A stretch of DNA of 64,000 nt from DATKDF01 sp963752045 (GCA_963752045.1 CAVVWN010000008.1:1116001-1180000), one strand, 5' to 3'. Numbered from the stretch's first letter, positions 26,993-36,227 are shown. Numbers and translations are program-made. Notes: generated by a model from the letters alone, not told the origin.

Positions 26993-27814
26993 CTAGCCGA
27001 ACCGGCCGGTGACGTAGTCCTCCGTCAGTTTCTCGGTTGGATTGGTGAAGATCTTCTCGGTCGGGCCGAACTCCACCAGCCTCCCCAGCCAGAAAAAAGC
27101 TGTCGCATCCGACACGCGTGCGGCCTGCTGCATGTTGTGCGTGACGATGACGATAGTGTAGTTCTTCTTGAGCTCGTAGATGAGCTCTTCAATCCGCTGG
27201 GTTGCAATCGGGTCGAGCGCCGAGGCTGGTTCGTCCATCAGCAGGATCTCCGGCTGTATGGCGAGCGCGCGGGCAATGCACAGCCGCTGCTGCTGACCGC
27301 CCGACAGGGCCAGGGCCGACTCGTGCAGCCGGTCCTTGACCTCGTCCCAGATGGCCGCGGCTCTCAGGCTCGCTTCCACGCGGCCTTCGAGCTCGCTCCG
27401 GCTCGTCGTCAGGCTGTTGATGCGGAGGCCGTAGGCGACGTTCTCGAAGATCGACTTGGGGAAGGGGTTCGATTTCTGAAAGACCATGCCGACTCGTCGC
27501 CGCAGGAGCACGACGTCGGTCGACGGGGCGTAGATGTTCTGGCCGTCGATGAGCACGCGGCCTTCCACGCGCGTGCCGCCGATGATGTCGTTCATCCGGT
27601 TGAGCGTTCTGAGGAACGTGCTCTTGCCGCACCCGGACGGTCCGATGAAGGCCGTGACGACGTTGGCGGCCATCGCGATGTTGATATCCGAGAGCGCCCG
27701 GGCATGGCCGTAGTAGAAGTTCAGGCCCGACACCTCGACCTTGGCCGGGCCGCCCGGGGCCGTGACGGGCCCGCTCGGCGTCGGCTGCACGCTGGGACGG
27801 GGAGGCGACGTCAT
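26993..27814 (-). CDS. pstB: Phosphate ABC transporter ATP-binding protein PstB
   Basis: ATPase of the high-affinity phosphate importer. Walker A GPSGCGKSTFLRTLNRMND, signature LSGGQQQRLCIARALA, Walker B ILLMDEPASALDP, and the PstB-typical SALDPIATQRIEELI and ADATAFFWLG-like C-terminus (SDATAFFWLGRLVEFGPTEKIF). 273 residues with a Pro-rich N-terminus. ATGA overlap with pstA (4 bp). Confidence 0.97.
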   Translation of the reverse strand: MTSPPRPSVQPTPSGPVTAPGGPAKVEVSGLNFYYGHARALSDINIAMAANVVTAFIGPSGCGKSTFLRTLNRMNDIIGGTRVEGRVLIDGQNIYAPSTDVVLLRRRVGMVFQKSNPFPKSIFENVAYGLRINSLTTSRSELEGRVEASLRAAAIWDEVKDRLHESALALSGGQQQRLCIARALAIQPEILLMDEPASALDPIATQRIEELIYELKKNYTIVIVTHNMQQAARVSDATAFFWLGRLVEFGPTEKIFTNPTEKLTEDYVTGRFG

Positions 27815-28686
27815 CCGTGCCTCTTCTGGAAGCGGTCACGCAGGACGATGGCAACGGCGTTCATGGTCAGCAACAGCATCAGCAGCACGATGATACCGGC
27901 GGCGGCGTTCTCGGCGAACGCCGCCTGCGGGCGCGAAACCCAGTTGAAGATCTGAATCGGCAGCACGGTGAACGGGGAGGAGAGGCCGTCCGGGGCGAAG
28001 GGGACGAACGTCAGGGCGCCGATGGTGATGAGCGGCGCGGTCTCGCCGATGGCCCGCGAGAGCGCGAGAATCAGCCCCGTCAGGATGCCCGGCAGCGCGC
28101 TCGGGAGGACCTGGTTCCAGATCGTCTGCCACTGTGTCGCGCCGAGGGCGTACGAACCCTCGCGGAGCGACTTCGGCACCGTACGGAGCGCTTCCCGCGT
28201 CGACAGGATGACCACCGGAAGCACGAGCAGGGCGAGCGTGGCCGAGCCGGCGAGCACGCTCTTGCCGAGACCCATGGCCCGGACGAACAGGCCGAGACCC
28301 AGCAGGCCGTAGATGATCGACGGCACGCCGGCGAGGTTGGTGATGTTGATCTCGATCAACCGGGAGAGCCGCCCCCGCGTGCCGTATTCCTCGAGGTAGA
28401 TCGCCGCGGCGATGCCGAGCGGCACGGCAAGCGCCGCCGTCGTCAGCATGACGTAGAGCGTGCCGACGAGCGCGGCGTAGATGCCGGCCTGTTGCGGCCG
28501 GCGTGAGGCGATGCTCGTGAGAAACTGCCAGTTGAGCCGTCCCCAGCCGTCCGTGAAGACGTCCCACAGGAGCGCGCCGAGTGCGAGGAGCGCGAGCGCC
28601 AGCACGAGCACGCCCATCGACTGCAGCAGGCGATCGCCCAGCAGACGGGTGGCCGCCGACGTCGTCGCAGAGCGGCCGGGCGTCAT
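27811..28686 (-). CDS. pstA: Phosphate ABC transporter permease PstA
   Basis: One of two permease subunits. Six membrane segments; the cytoplasmic loop carries EALRTVPKSLREGSYALGATQWQTI, the EAA motif that docks with PstB. 291 residues. Overlaps pstB by 4 bp and pstC by 4 bp, so the three are translationally coupled. Confidence 0.96.
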   Translation of the reverse strand: MTPGRSATTSAATRLLGDRLLQSMGVLVLALALLALGALLWDVFTDGWGRLNWQFLTSIASRRPQQAGIYAALVGTLYVMLTTAALAVPLGIAAAIYLEEYGTRGRLSRLIEINITNLAGVPSIIYGLLGLGLFVRAMGLGKSVLAGSATLALLVLPVVILSTREALRTVPKSLREGSYALGATQWQTIWNQVLPSALPGILTGLILALSRAIGETAPLITIGALTFVPFAPDGLSSPFTVLPIQIFNWVSRPQAAFAENAAAGIIVLLMLLLTMNAVAIVLRDRFQKRHG

Positions 28687-29573
28687 GCGTATTCCTCCCG
28701 GAAGCGTCGGCGCAGCCAGTCACTCGCGAGATTGAGCACGAACGTCATCACGAAGAGGGTCATGCCAACGGCGAAGATCGTCCGATACTCGAGCGTGCCG
28801 GCGGGGGTATCGCCGAGGCTGACCTGCACGATGTACGCGGTCATGGTCATGACCGGCACGGTGGGGTCGAGCGTGAGGACGGGCATCTGGCCGGCGGCGA
28901 TCGCCACAATCATGGTTTCGCCGATGGCGCGGGAGATCGCGAGGATGAACGATGCCGAGATGCCCGAGAAGGCGGCGGGCACGATCACGCGCAGGGCCGT
29001 CTGCATGCGCGTGGCCCCGAGCGCGTAGGCGCCTTCACGCAGACCGTTGGGCACCGCGTGTAGCGCGTCCTCGGAAAGTGACGAGACGAGAGGCAGGATC
29101 ATGATGCCCATCACGATCCCCGGCCCGAGCGCGTTGAAGCCGGACAGATCCGGGATGATTGTCTGCAGGAGCGGCGTGACGAAGAGCAGCGCGAAGTAGC
29201 CGTACACGACCGTGGGCACGCCGGCGAGGATTTCGAGCACCGGCTTGACCGCGCGTCGAACGGTAGGCCGGGCATACTCGCTCAGGTAGATCGCCGAGAG
29301 CAGACCGGCTGGCAGCGCCACGGCCATCGCGATCGCCGACACGAGCACCGTGCCGGCCACGAGGGGCATGATGCCGAAGTGCTTCTCGGAGAAGAGCGGC
29401 GTCCACTGTGTGTCGGTCAGGAAGTCCGCGATCGACACCTCGCTGAAGAAGCCGATGGTCTCGACGAGGAGCACGCCGATGATGCCCAGTGTGACGAGCA
29501 CCGAGGCCGCGGCCGAGGCGAACAGGAGCCGCTCGATGCCAGTTTCGATCAGTGTGCGGGTCGCGCGCGTCAT
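28683..29573 (-). CDS. pstC: Phosphate ABC transporter permease PstC
   Basis: Second permease subunit. Six membrane segments; EAA loop DALHAVPNGLREGAYALGATRMQT, and LEILAGVPTVVYGYFAL in the core. 296 residues. It starts 54 bp after the end of pstS, within the same operon. Confidence 0.96.
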   Translation of the reverse strand: MTRATRTLIETGIERLLFASAAASVLVTLGIIGVLLVETIGFFSEVSIADFLTDTQWTPLFSEKHFGIMPLVAGTVLVSAIAMAVALPAGLLSAIYLSEYARPTVRRAVKPVLEILAGVPTVVYGYFALLFVTPLLQTIIPDLSGFNALGPGIVMGIMILPLVSSLSEDALHAVPNGLREGAYALGATRMQTALRVIVPAAFSGISASFILAISRAIGETMIVAIAAGQMPVLTLDPTVPVMTMTAYIVQVSLGDTPAGTLEYRTIFAVGMTLFVMTFVLNLASDWLRRRFREEYA

Positions 29574-29627
29574 GAGTGTCGGCGTCGAAGGCCGCTCGTG
29601 CGGCGACCGGTCCGTCGCTGTGGCCTG

Positions 29628-30647
29628 TCAGCGAGTTCCGCGCAGCAGGTCTTCGAGCGACATCATCTGCGTCGCCGAGTCGACGTACATCGTGCCTGTC
29701 GTTCGCGCCGCCAGCCGCTCGCGCACCAGGGCCTGCTCGGCGTCCGAGAGGGGCACGTAGCCGACTTCGGCTCCGAGCGCCGGACCCTCCGTGAGGTAGA
29801 AGTTCACGAAGCTCTCGACTTCGGGCCGGTCGAGCGCGGCCGTCGAGACATAGATGAAGAGCGGGCGTGAGAGCGGGCGGTAGGTGCCGCCCTTGACGGT
29901 GGCGATGGACGGGAGAATCGGGCCGTCGCCGTTGTCGGCGTCGCCGTCATCGATCGCCACCGCCTTCAGCTTGCCCTGATTCTGTTCGAAGTATGCCAGG
30001 CCGAAGTATCCGAGGGCGAGCCGGTCGCCGGCGACGCCCTGGACGAGCACGTTGTCGTCTTCGCTCGACGTATAGTCGCCGCGGCTGGCCTTGGCCTCAC
30101 CGTTGACGGCCTCGGTGAAGTAATCGAACGTGCCCGAGGCGACGCCGGGGCCGAAGAGGTGAATCTCCTCATCGGGCCAGCCGGGCCTGACCTGATTCCA
30201 GCGGAGGACCTGGCCCTGTGCCGCCGGTTCCCACAGCGTCTTGAGTTCCGCGACCGTCATGGACGGCGCCCAGTCATTGGCCGCATTGACCACGACGGTG
30301 AGGCCGTCGTAGGCCACCGGGAGCTCGATGAAGGTGATGCCGGCCGCGGCGCAGGCGTCAATCTCGGTCTGCTTGACCGGCCGCGACGCGTCGGAGACTG
30401 CCGTCTCGCCCCGGCAGAACTTCTGAAACCCGCCGCCGGTGCCCGACTCGCCGACGGTCACCCGCGCACCCGGGTTGGCGGCCATGAAGTCCTCGGCGAC
30501 CGCTTCGGTGATCGGAAAGACGGTGCTCGAGCCGTCGATGTCGATGACGGCTCCGCCTTCCGGGGCGGCGCCTCCACAGGCGCCGGCGGTGAGCGCGCCA
30601 GCGGTCAGGAGAGCCAGGAGGTGAGGGGCGGCGGTCGGTCGTGTCAT
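29628..30647 (-). CDS. pstS: Phosphate-binding lipoprotein PstS
   Basis: Periplasmic phosphate receptor. The signal sequence ends LTAGACGG, a lipobox with Cys24, so the protein should be lipid-anchored. IDGSSTVFPITEAVAE and GESGTGGGFQKFCRGETAVSDASRP are the phosphate-binding loops, and GVASGTFDYFTEAV completes the site. 339 residues. The ATG is 8 nt after a TATAGA element that follows four 11-bp-phased Pho-box units, so expression should be PhoB-dependent and the mRNA near-leaderless. First gene of pstSCAB-phoU. Confidence 0.95.
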   Translation of the reverse strand: MTRPTAAPHLLALLTAGALTAGACGGAAPEGGAVIDIDGSSTVFPITEAVAEDFMAANPGARVTVGESGTGGGFQKFCRGETAVSDASRPVKQTEIDACAAAGITFIELPVAYDGLTVVVNAANDWAPSMTVAELKTLWEPAAQGQVLRWNQVRPGWPDEEIHLFGPGVASGTFDYFTEAVNGEAKASRGDYTSSEDDNVLVQGVAGDRLALGYFGLAYFEQNQGKLKAVAIDDGDADNGDGPILPSIATVKGGTYRPLSRPLFIYVSTAALDRPEVESFVNFYLTEGPALGAEVGYVPLSDAEQALVRERLAARTTGTMYVDSATQMMSLEDLLRGTR

Positions 30648-30655
30648 GGTGCCAC

Positions 30656-30707
30656 TCTATAGGTGGCCAGTTTCGCACCAGTTTCGGCGACGTAAATTCC
30701 GTGTTAC
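30656..30707 (-). promoter_or_regulatory. Pho box and -10 upstream of pstS
   Basis: On the plus strand GTTTC (30670), GTTTC (30681), GTAAA (30692) and GTTAC (30703) start at exact 11-bp steps; the first two are part of the longer repeat CAGTTTC. Read towards pstS they are GTAAC, TTTAC, GAAAC, GAAAC, followed 8 bp later by TATAGA (30661-30656) as -10. PhoB-type regulators bind direct repeats of 11-bp period that replace the -35 region, which fits here. Confidence 0.75.
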
Positions 30708-32290
30708 GAGGCTCTCCGCCGCCGCTCTTTTCCGGGCCCTGGCCGCTGGCGTCGGCCGCGCTTCGGAGAGCCACGGTCGAACGACAGGTCGGCGCCGAGG
30801 AGTGCCGCGAGCGGCTCCGACCGGCGTGCGGCCGCCCAGAGCTCGAGTTCGGGATCGTCGCCGGCCTCGAGGTGCACCCGAATCGTCTCGCCCTCGTCGT
30901 CAACCGACAGGCCCGAGACGGTCTGGGTGTGGCTCCGGTCGAACCCCTCGGCCAGCCGTACGAACGCTGACAGCAGCCGCACGACATCCCGCTGGGTCCG
31001 CGACAGGTCGGCGTAGCCCTCGTGGCTCTTCTTCGGCGTGGTCTTGCGGTGATACTTCGCCACCAGTCCGATGATGACGACCTCCTCGGGCTCGAATCCG
31101 CGGAGCCCGCCGTGCCGGATGAGGTAGTAGGAGTGCTTGTGGTGGTCCTCGTAGCCGATATGGGTGCCGATGTCGTGCAGGAGCGCGGCATACTCCAGCC
31201 ATTCACGCTCGCGAGCGCCCAGCTCGTGGCGCGTCTGCGTCGCGTCGAAGAGCGCGAGCGCGAGCCGCGCGACCTGGCGGGCGTGCTCCGGAGCGTAGCG
31301 GCACCGTTCGGCGAGCTCGATGACGCTGCGCCGGCGCACGTCGGGGTACCGTTCGGCCGTGCGGATGTGGGCGGCGTTGCGCTTGATGTAGTCGATGATC
31401 AAGCCTTCGCGCAGCGCGAAGTCGCAGAGCGTGAGCTCGTGTGCCTTGAGCGTCGCGAGCAGCGTGTCGAGCAGGATGGCGCCGACGGCCGCCACGTCCG
31501 CGCGGCGGGGGTCGAGTCCCGGGACGCCCATGCGTTCGTCGAGAGACATGGGCACGAGCCGCTTGCGCAGCCGGTGGATGGCCTTTGTCGCCACGCGCGC
31601 GTTACGCACCTCGGCGATGGGTCGGGGTTCGGGGGCTATGGTGCCAAGCGAGAGAATGGTGCCCGACGTCCCGATGACCCGTTCGAAGCCGCGCTGGCGG
31701 AGTTGACGCGCGAACCCGCCAACCTGACGGCGGATGTGGCGCACCAGCCTGGCCTCCTCGTCGCCGGAGAGCGGGTCGGTGCGGCCGTACCGTTCGGCGA
31801 GCCGCAGCACGCCCAGCTTGAAGCTCCGCCCGAATTCGGCCCGTGCGGCCGTGCCCAGTGTGATCTCGGTGCTGCCGCCCCCGATGTCGATGACGACGGC
31901 CGGGTGCCTGCCGAGACCGGCGGCGTAGGCGGCGGCGACATGGATGAGGCGCGCCTCCTCGGTGCCCGAGATGACCCGCACCCGCAGGCCGAGTTCACGC
32001 TGCGCCGCCCGGATGAGGTCGCCGCCGTTCTCGGCCTCGCGGACGGCGCTCGTGGCGGCGGCCATGATTTCCTCGACGCCGTGCGATTCGGCCAGGCGTT
32101 TGAACTTCGAGAGCGTCTGCAGCGCCGTCTGGATGTTCGTCTCGGGCAGGCTGCGGCCTTCAAAACCGCTGGCCCCAAGGCGTATCATGTCCTTTTCCCG
32201 GTCGATGACCTCGAAGGACAGGTCGGGCCCGATCCGGCACACGATCATGTGGACTGAGTTGGAGCCGACGTCGATGGCCGCGATGCGCAT
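30704..32290 (-). CDS. ppx: Exopolyphosphatase / pppGpp phosphohydrolase (Ppx/GppA)
   Basis: Hydrolyses polyphosphate or pppGpp. ASKHA-fold motifs: IDVGSNSVHMIV, ATSAVREAENG, VIDIGGGSTEITLG. The C-terminal part is an HD-like domain with EYAALLHDIGTHIGYEDHHKHSYYLI. 528 residues. It is divergent from the CHAD gene, and a two-unit Pho box lies next to its start codon, tying polyphosphate turnover to phosphate starvation. Confidence 0.93.
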   Translation of the reverse strand: MRIAAIDVGSNSVHMIVCRIGPDLSFEVIDREKDMIRLGASGFEGRSLPETNIQTALQTLSKFKRLAESHGVEEIMAAATSAVREAENGGDLIRAAQRELGLRVRVISGTEEARLIHVAAAYAAGLGRHPAVVIDIGGGSTEITLGTAARAEFGRSFKLGVLRLAERYGRTDPLSGDEEARLVRHIRRQVGGFARQLRQRGFERVIGTSGTILSLGTIAPEPRPIAEVRNARVATKAIHRLRKRLVPMSLDERMGVPGLDPRRADVAAVGAILLDTLLATLKAHELTLCDFALREGLIIDYIKRNAAHIRTAERYPDVRRRSVIELAERCRYAPEHARQVARLALALFDATQTRHELGAREREWLEYAALLHDIGTHIGYEDHHKHSYYLIRHGGLRGFEPEEVVIIGLVAKYHRKTTPKKSHEGYADLSRTQRDVVRLLSAFVRLAEGFDRSHTQTVSGLSVDDEGETIRVHLEAGDDPELELWAAARRSEPLAALLGADLSFDRGSPKRGRRQRPGPGKERRRRAS

Positions 32291-32292
32291 GC

Positions 32293-32308
32293 GTTACATG
32301 TTTGTTAC
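32293..32308. promoter_or_regulatory. Two-unit Pho box between ppx and CHAD genes
   Basis: GTTACA at 32293 and GTTACA at 32304 are exact repeats spaced 11 bp. The site is 3 bp from the ppx ATG and 19 bp before the CHAD GTG. No good -10 lies at the usual distance on either side, so it might repress ppx rather than activate it. Confidence 0.55.
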
Positions 32309-32326
32309 AGGCGGGAAGCGGAACCC

Positions 32327-33310
32327 GTGAGTGATCCTACCACGGTGATTTCCAGCAGATTGGCCGAGCGATTGCGCGTTCAGGCCGGCGTGATGCTGCG
32401 CCATCTACGTCGCGCGCGTGCGTGCGACGTCCAGGGGATTCACCAGGCTCGGGTGGCTTCGCGTCGCCTGCGCGAGATGCTGGCGATTGCCGCGGTCGCC
32501 GCCGACGGCGACGCGCGCAGTCTGGCGCGCGACGCGAAGCGCGTGGGCCGTGTGCTCGGTCCGCTGCGCGAGATCGACGTGTCGCTCGCCGTCTGGCGCG
32601 AACCGCGATTCGAGCGACCCTGGGCGCCGGCGTTGCTCACCCGACTCGATCGAGCTGCCGAGGCGGAGCGCGGGCGGCTCGTCCCGCCGATGCGTACGAC
32701 CCTGGACCGGCTCGTCGGAACGAGCGTGCGGCATCGCGCCGATCGGCTGGCCGCGGCGCTCACGGCGACCGCCCCGGATGCCGTGCTGCGTACGGCCCTC
32801 GTGCGCAGCGTGCGCGCCCGTGGTCGCGCGCTCGCGCGTGCCCTCGACGCCGCCGGCACGGTCTATGCGCCCGAGCCGCTCCACGAGGTTCGGATCGCGG
32901 CCAAGAAGTTCCGCTACGCGATCGAGCTGGTTCGCGACGTCTCCGACGTGCCGCTCTCAGGGCCGCTGCGGCGGCTCAAGGGACAGCAGGACCTGCTTGG
33001 ACGCCTGCACGACCTGCAGGTCGTGCAGGACCGCCTGCAGAGTCTGGCGACTGAACGAGGCGTCTCGCGCTCCTCACTGGGCGCCATCAGGAGGGCGGTG
33101 ACCGATCTCGAGAATGAATGTCGCGTCCTGCATGCCCGTTTCGTCGCCGGTGCCTCGGCGCTCAGGGAGCTCGCAGCCGCGGCACGCGCGGCCGTCGAAC
33201 TGGAGCACGTGCAACCACGGCCGCGCCGCATGTCGGCCTGCCGGACCGAGCCGGCCGGAGCGGCCGCGCGTCCGGCCGCAGCGGATCGAACACACGCTGA
33301 TGGCCAGTGA
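32327..33310 (+). CDS. CHAD domain protein
   Basis: CHAD is an all-helical, histidine- and arginine-rich domain that binds polyphosphate. Visible hallmarks are GIHQARVASRRLREML near the N-terminus, KRVGRVLGPLREIDVS, and LHEVRIAAKKFRYAIELV with GQQDLLGRLHDLQV near residues 185-230. 327 residues. The neighbouring ppx and sixA genes and the Pho box support a role in polyphosphate biology. The start is GTG at 32327. Overlaps sixA by 11 bp. Confidence 0.9.
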   Translation: MSDPTTVISSRLAERLRVQAGVMLRHLRRARACDVQGIHQARVASRRLREMLAIAAVAADGDARSLARDAKRVGRVLGPLREIDVSLAVWREPRFERPWAPALLTRLDRAAEAERGRLVPPMRTTLDRLVGTSVRHRADRLAAALTATAPDAVLRTALVRSVRARGRALARALDAAGTVYAPEPLHEVRIAAKKFRYAIELVRDVSDVPLSGPLRRLKGQQDLLGRLHDLQVVQDRLQSLATERGVSRSSLGAIRRAVTDLENECRVLHARFVAGASALRELAAAARAAVELEHVQPRPRRMSACRTEPAGAAARPAAADRTHADGQ

Positions 33311-33821
33311 TGCTCCCGCGGTGAGACGGCTGTATCTCGTCCGGCACGCGATTGCCGCCGAACGCGGTGCGGCCTGGCCCGACGACGCGGAGCGGCCGCT
33401 GACACGTCGTGGAATCGCGCGCATGCGGCGGGCCGTACGCGGGCTGCGGGCGCTCGACGTCAGCCCGACGCTTGTCGTCACGAGCCCGCTCGTGAGGGCC
33501 GAACGCACCGCGCGCCTGCTCGTGGAGGGCCTCGGCGGGGTGGCTGAGCTCGTGGTGGTTCCCGCGCTCGCGCCAGGTCATTCGCCTGCCACGATCGTCG
33601 ACGCCCTGTCGGCGCTGCCGGGAAGTGGGTCCGACGCCGCCCTCGTCGGGCACGAGCCGGATATGGGCGCGCTCGCCGGGTGGCTGCTCGGCTCGAGTCG
33701 GCCGCCGGCGTTCCGGAAGGGCGGAGTCTGTTGCCTCGCCGTGGCCGGCCCGCTCGGCGCGGGCCGGGCCGCGCTCGCCTGGATGGCGACACCGAGGATG
33801 TTGCGGGCGATCGGGCGCTGA
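33300..33821 (+). CDS. sixA: Phosphohistidine phosphatase SixA-like
   Basis: Histidine phosphatase superfamily member: RRLYLVRHAIAAERG with the catalytic histidine, VTSPLVRAERTARLL, and ALVGHEPDMGALAGWLLG with the second histidine. The ATG at 33300 gives 173 residues. SixA removes phosphate from phosphohistidine on HPt or PTSNtr proteins. It ends 1 bp before the convergent glgC stop. Confidence 0.88.
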   Translation: MASDAPAVRRLYLVRHAIAAERGAAWPDDAERPLTRRGIARMRRAVRGLRALDVSPTLVVTSPLVRAERTARLLVEGLGGVAELVVVPALAPGHSPATIVDALSALPGSGSDAALVGHEPDMGALAGWLLGSSRPPAFRKGGVCCLAVAGPLGAGRAALAWMATPRMLRAIGR

Positions 33822-33822
33822 C

Positions 33823-35076
33823 TCAGACGACCGTGCCGGGCTTGACCACGCCGCCCTTGGGCACGATGACGATGCCGCCGCGGATGTAGTAGCCGTCCCC
33901 GTCGGCGTCCTGGATTCGTCGCTCGTTCAGCAACCGGGCGCCCTCGCCAATGCGCGCGTTCTTGTCGACGATCACGCCGTCGAGCACGGCGTCACGGCCG
34001 ATGCCGAGCGGCAGCTCACCCTGCGCCTCCTCGTAGAAATCGGCGCCCAGGATGATGGAACGCGTGATCTGCGCACCGCGGTTGATCGTCGCCCGGATAC
34101 CCACGACGCTCGAGCGCACCTCGCAGCTGTCGAGGTATGCGCCTTCGGCGACGAGCGCCTCGTCGATGGTGCAGGCCTGGATGCGCGCGGCCGGCAGGAA
34201 GCGCGGCCGCGTGTAGATGGGCCGCGTCGGGTGGAAGAACCCGAAGGGCGCCCCGCGCTTGGTGAGCATGAGGTTCACGTCGTAGAACGACCGCACGGTG
34301 CCGACGTCGGCCCAGAACCCGCGGTAGAGGTACGGATGAACGGCGTGCGTCGTGAGCGCATGCGGGATGATCTCGCGCCCGAAGTCCACGGCCTTGTCGC
34401 GGGCGAGGACTTCGTACAGCACGTCGCGAGAGAACACGTAGATCCCCATCGAGGCGACAAACGGCCGCTCGGCATCGAGCGAGGCTGCCGGAGACTGTGT
34501 CGGGGCGCTCGAGCCCATCTCGGTGAGCCGTGCCTCGTCGGGCTTTTCCTCGAATCCCACGACGCGGCCCTCGGCATCGAAGCGGAAGATGCCCATCTGT
34601 GTCGCGTCGGCGGGCGTGACCGGTTGGGCGGCAATCGTGATGTCGGCCCGCCGGTCGATGTGCGACTCGATCAGTTCGGCGAAGTCCATCCGGTAGACGT
34701 GGTCGCCGGCGAGAATGAGGTAGTAGTCGGCCTCGACGTCCCGGAAGTGCCGGGCCGCGCGCCGCACGGCATCGGCCGTCCCCTGGAACCACTGTTCGCC
34801 CTCAGGCGTCTGCTCGGCGGCCAGCACCTCGACGAACCCGTTGGAGAAATTGTCCATCCGGTAGGTCTGGGCGATGTGCCGGTTGAGCGAGGCGGAGTTG
34901 AACTGCGTGAGCACGTAGATGCGCCGCAGGCCGGCGTGCAGGCAGTTCGAGAGCGCGATGTCGATCAGCCTGTACTTGCCGCCAATGGGCACGGCTGGCT
35001 TCGAGCGGTGGTGGGTGAGGGGAAACAACCGGGTGCCGCGGCCGCCGCCGAGCACGATCGTCAGGACGTCGTACAT
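33823..35076 (-). CDS. glgC: Glucose-1-phosphate adenylyltransferase
   Basis: Makes ADP-glucose for glycogen synthesis. LGGGRGTRLFPLTHHRSKPAVPIGG binds ATP; YLILAGDHVYRMDF, GIYVFSRDVLYEVL and YRGFWADVGTVRSFY are typical; a C-terminal left-handed beta-helix follows (GAYLDSCEVRSSVVG, ITRSIILGADFYE). 417 residues. TACAAT at 35090-35085 ends 8 nt before the ATG with no ribosome-binding site, so the mRNA is probably leaderless. A weak Pho box lies further upstream. Confidence 0.95.
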   Translation of the reverse strand: MYDVLTIVLGGGRGTRLFPLTHHRSKPAVPIGGKYRLIDIALSNCLHAGLRRIYVLTQFNSASLNRHIAQTYRMDNFSNGFVEVLAAEQTPEGEQWFQGTADAVRRAARHFRDVEADYYLILAGDHVYRMDFAELIESHIDRRADITIAAQPVTPADATQMGIFRFDAEGRVVGFEEKPDEARLTEMGSSAPTQSPAASLDAERPFVASMGIYVFSRDVLYEVLARDKAVDFGREIIPHALTTHAVHPYLYRGFWADVGTVRSFYDVNLMLTKRGAPFGFFHPTRPIYTRPRFLPAARIQACTIDEALVAEGAYLDSCEVRSSVVGIRATINRGAQITRSIILGADFYEEAQGELPLGIGRDAVLDGVIVDKNARIGEGARLLNERRIQDADGDGYYIRGGIVIVPKGGVVKPGTVV

Positions 35077-35157
35077 CGGGGGCCATTGTATGCGAGTGGC
35101 CTCGGCGCCGGCCCGGCGACGCCCAGGGGTGGCCGGCCTCCCCGGCTCCAGGGCGAT

Positions 35158-35175
35158 GTTACAGAGAATTTACAG
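35158..35175. promoter_or_regulatory. Pho-box-like direct repeat upstream of glgC
   Basis: GTTACAG at 35158 and TTTACAG at 35169 are in 11-bp register. The reverse complement resembles the E. coli Pho box arrangement (CTGTAAATTCTCTGTAAC). It is 68 bp from the glgC -10 element and 59 bp from the small gene at 35234, so the controlled gene is unclear. Confidence 0.45.
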
Positions 35176-35233
35176 GAAGAGAGGCCCGGTACGGGTGTAT
35201 GTACCAGGCAGGCAGTCGATTGAGGAGTCAGCA

Positions 35234-35428
35234 ATGGTCACGCGCGAACGGACAGCAGATGGACATCTCGAGCGTTTCACCGTTTCGAGAGTCTCGAGCG
35301 GATGGCAGGTGCGCGAGGAGCACGACGAGCGCGTGATTCGAACGGCCTTTTACGACGACTGGCATCGGGTGGAGCGCGCCGTGCAGGTGTTCGAGCTGCG
35401 CGATCAACTCGAACTGTCCAGGCGCTGA
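35234..35428 (+). CDS. Small protein of unknown function
   Basis: 64 residues: MVTRERTADGHLERFTVSR, then SGWQVREEHDERVIRT and a C-terminal helix DWHRVERAVQVFELRDQLE. GAGGAG at 35222-35227 is a good ribosome-binding site. It is charged, without membrane segments or cysteines. The layout (short beta hairpin then helix) resembles small adaptor-like proteins, but no family is recognised. It sits inside the phosphate region, 59 bp from a Pho-box-like repeat. Confidence 0.6.
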   Translation: MVTRERTADGHLERFTVSRVSSGWQVREEHDERVIRTAFYDDWHRVERAVQVFELRDQLELSRR

Positions 35429-35450
35429 AGGCCCCGGCCGCGCGGCGGCT

Positions 35451-36161
35451 TCAGCCGGCCGGCTGGTCCACGAACCGATAGCCCAGGCCCACCACAGTTT
35501 CGATCTGCAATCCCGCCGAACCCAGCTTCGACCGGAGGCGTCCGACGTGCACGTCAACCGAACGGGTCTCCACGAAGTGCTCGTACCCCCACACACGTTC
35601 GAGGAGGCGGTCGCGCGACAGCACCCGATTCCGATTCTCGACGAGGCACTTCAGCAGCTCGAACTCGCGGCGGGTCAGGCGAACGGGTGAGCCGTCGACA
35701 GCGACGGCGACGGCATCGAAGTCCGCCACGAGGTGCTCGGACCGGTAGCCGCTCGCCGGACGAGGTTCCGCGCGGTTCCGACGTCTGAGCACGGCCCGGA
35801 CACGCGCAGTGAGCTCCCGGAGGCTGAACGGCTTCGTGATGTAGTCATCGGCGCCAAGGTCGAGGCCGTTGACCCGGTCGGCCTCGCTGATGCGGGCCGT
35901 GAGCATGATGATGGGCAGGTCCGAGGTGGACGGGCGGGCACGCACCAGGCGGCAGACCTCGGTCCCGCTCAGCACCGGCAGATTGAGGTCGAGGATCATC
36001 AGGTCCGGGGGGCGGGTGCGGACGACATCCAGCGCCGCGTCGCCGGCGGAGACCACTTCGACCTCGGTGTCGCGGTCGCGTTCGAGCGCGTGCTTGATCA
36101 AACTCGCGATGTCCGACTCGTCTTCCACCACGAGGATGCGTGTCGCCGTTGCTGTGGTCAC
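35451..36161 (-). CDS. PhoB/OmpR-type response regulator
   Basis: Receiver domain: ILVVEDESDIASLIKHAL, phospho-acceptor in LMILDLNLPVLSG, LTARISEADRVNGLDLGADDYITKPFS. OmpR-type winged helix follows: LTRREFELLKCLVENRNRVLSRDRLLERVWGY and TRSVDVHVGRLRSKLG. The GTG at 36161 (VTTATATRILVVED) is chosen over the ATG at 36200 because a Pho-box promoter with -10 TAGATT (36174-36169) lies in between. 236 residues. It is the second regulator beside one kinase gene and appears to be under Pho control itself. Confidence 0.9.
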   Translation of the reverse strand: MTTATATRILVVEDESDIASLIKHALERDRDTEVEVVSAGDAALDVVRTRPPDLMILDLNLPVLSGTEVCRLVRARPSTSDLPIIMLTARISEADRVNGLDLGADDYITKPFSLRELTARVRAVLRRRNRAEPRPASGYRSEHLVADFDAVAVAVDGSPVRLTRREFELLKCLVENRNRVLSRDRLLERVWGYEHFVETRSVDVHVGRLRSKLGSAGLQIETVVGLGYRFVDQPAG

Positions 36162-36168
36162 GGGTTCG

Positions 36169-36222
36169 AATCTAGACAGTGGCCGTTTCCGCGCGGTCAC
36201 GCACCCGTAAAATCGACGTTAA
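36169..36222 (-). promoter_or_regulatory. Four-unit Pho box and -10 before the second response regulator
   Basis: On the plus strand GTTTC (36185), GTCAC (36196), GTAAA (36207) and GTTAA (36218) start at exact 11-bp steps. In the gene direction they read TTAAC, TTTAC, GTGAC, GAAAC, and 10 bp later comes TAGATT (36174-36169). The layout, including GAAAC as the last unit, matches the pstS promoter. Confidence 0.72.
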
Positions 36223-36227
36223 TCAGC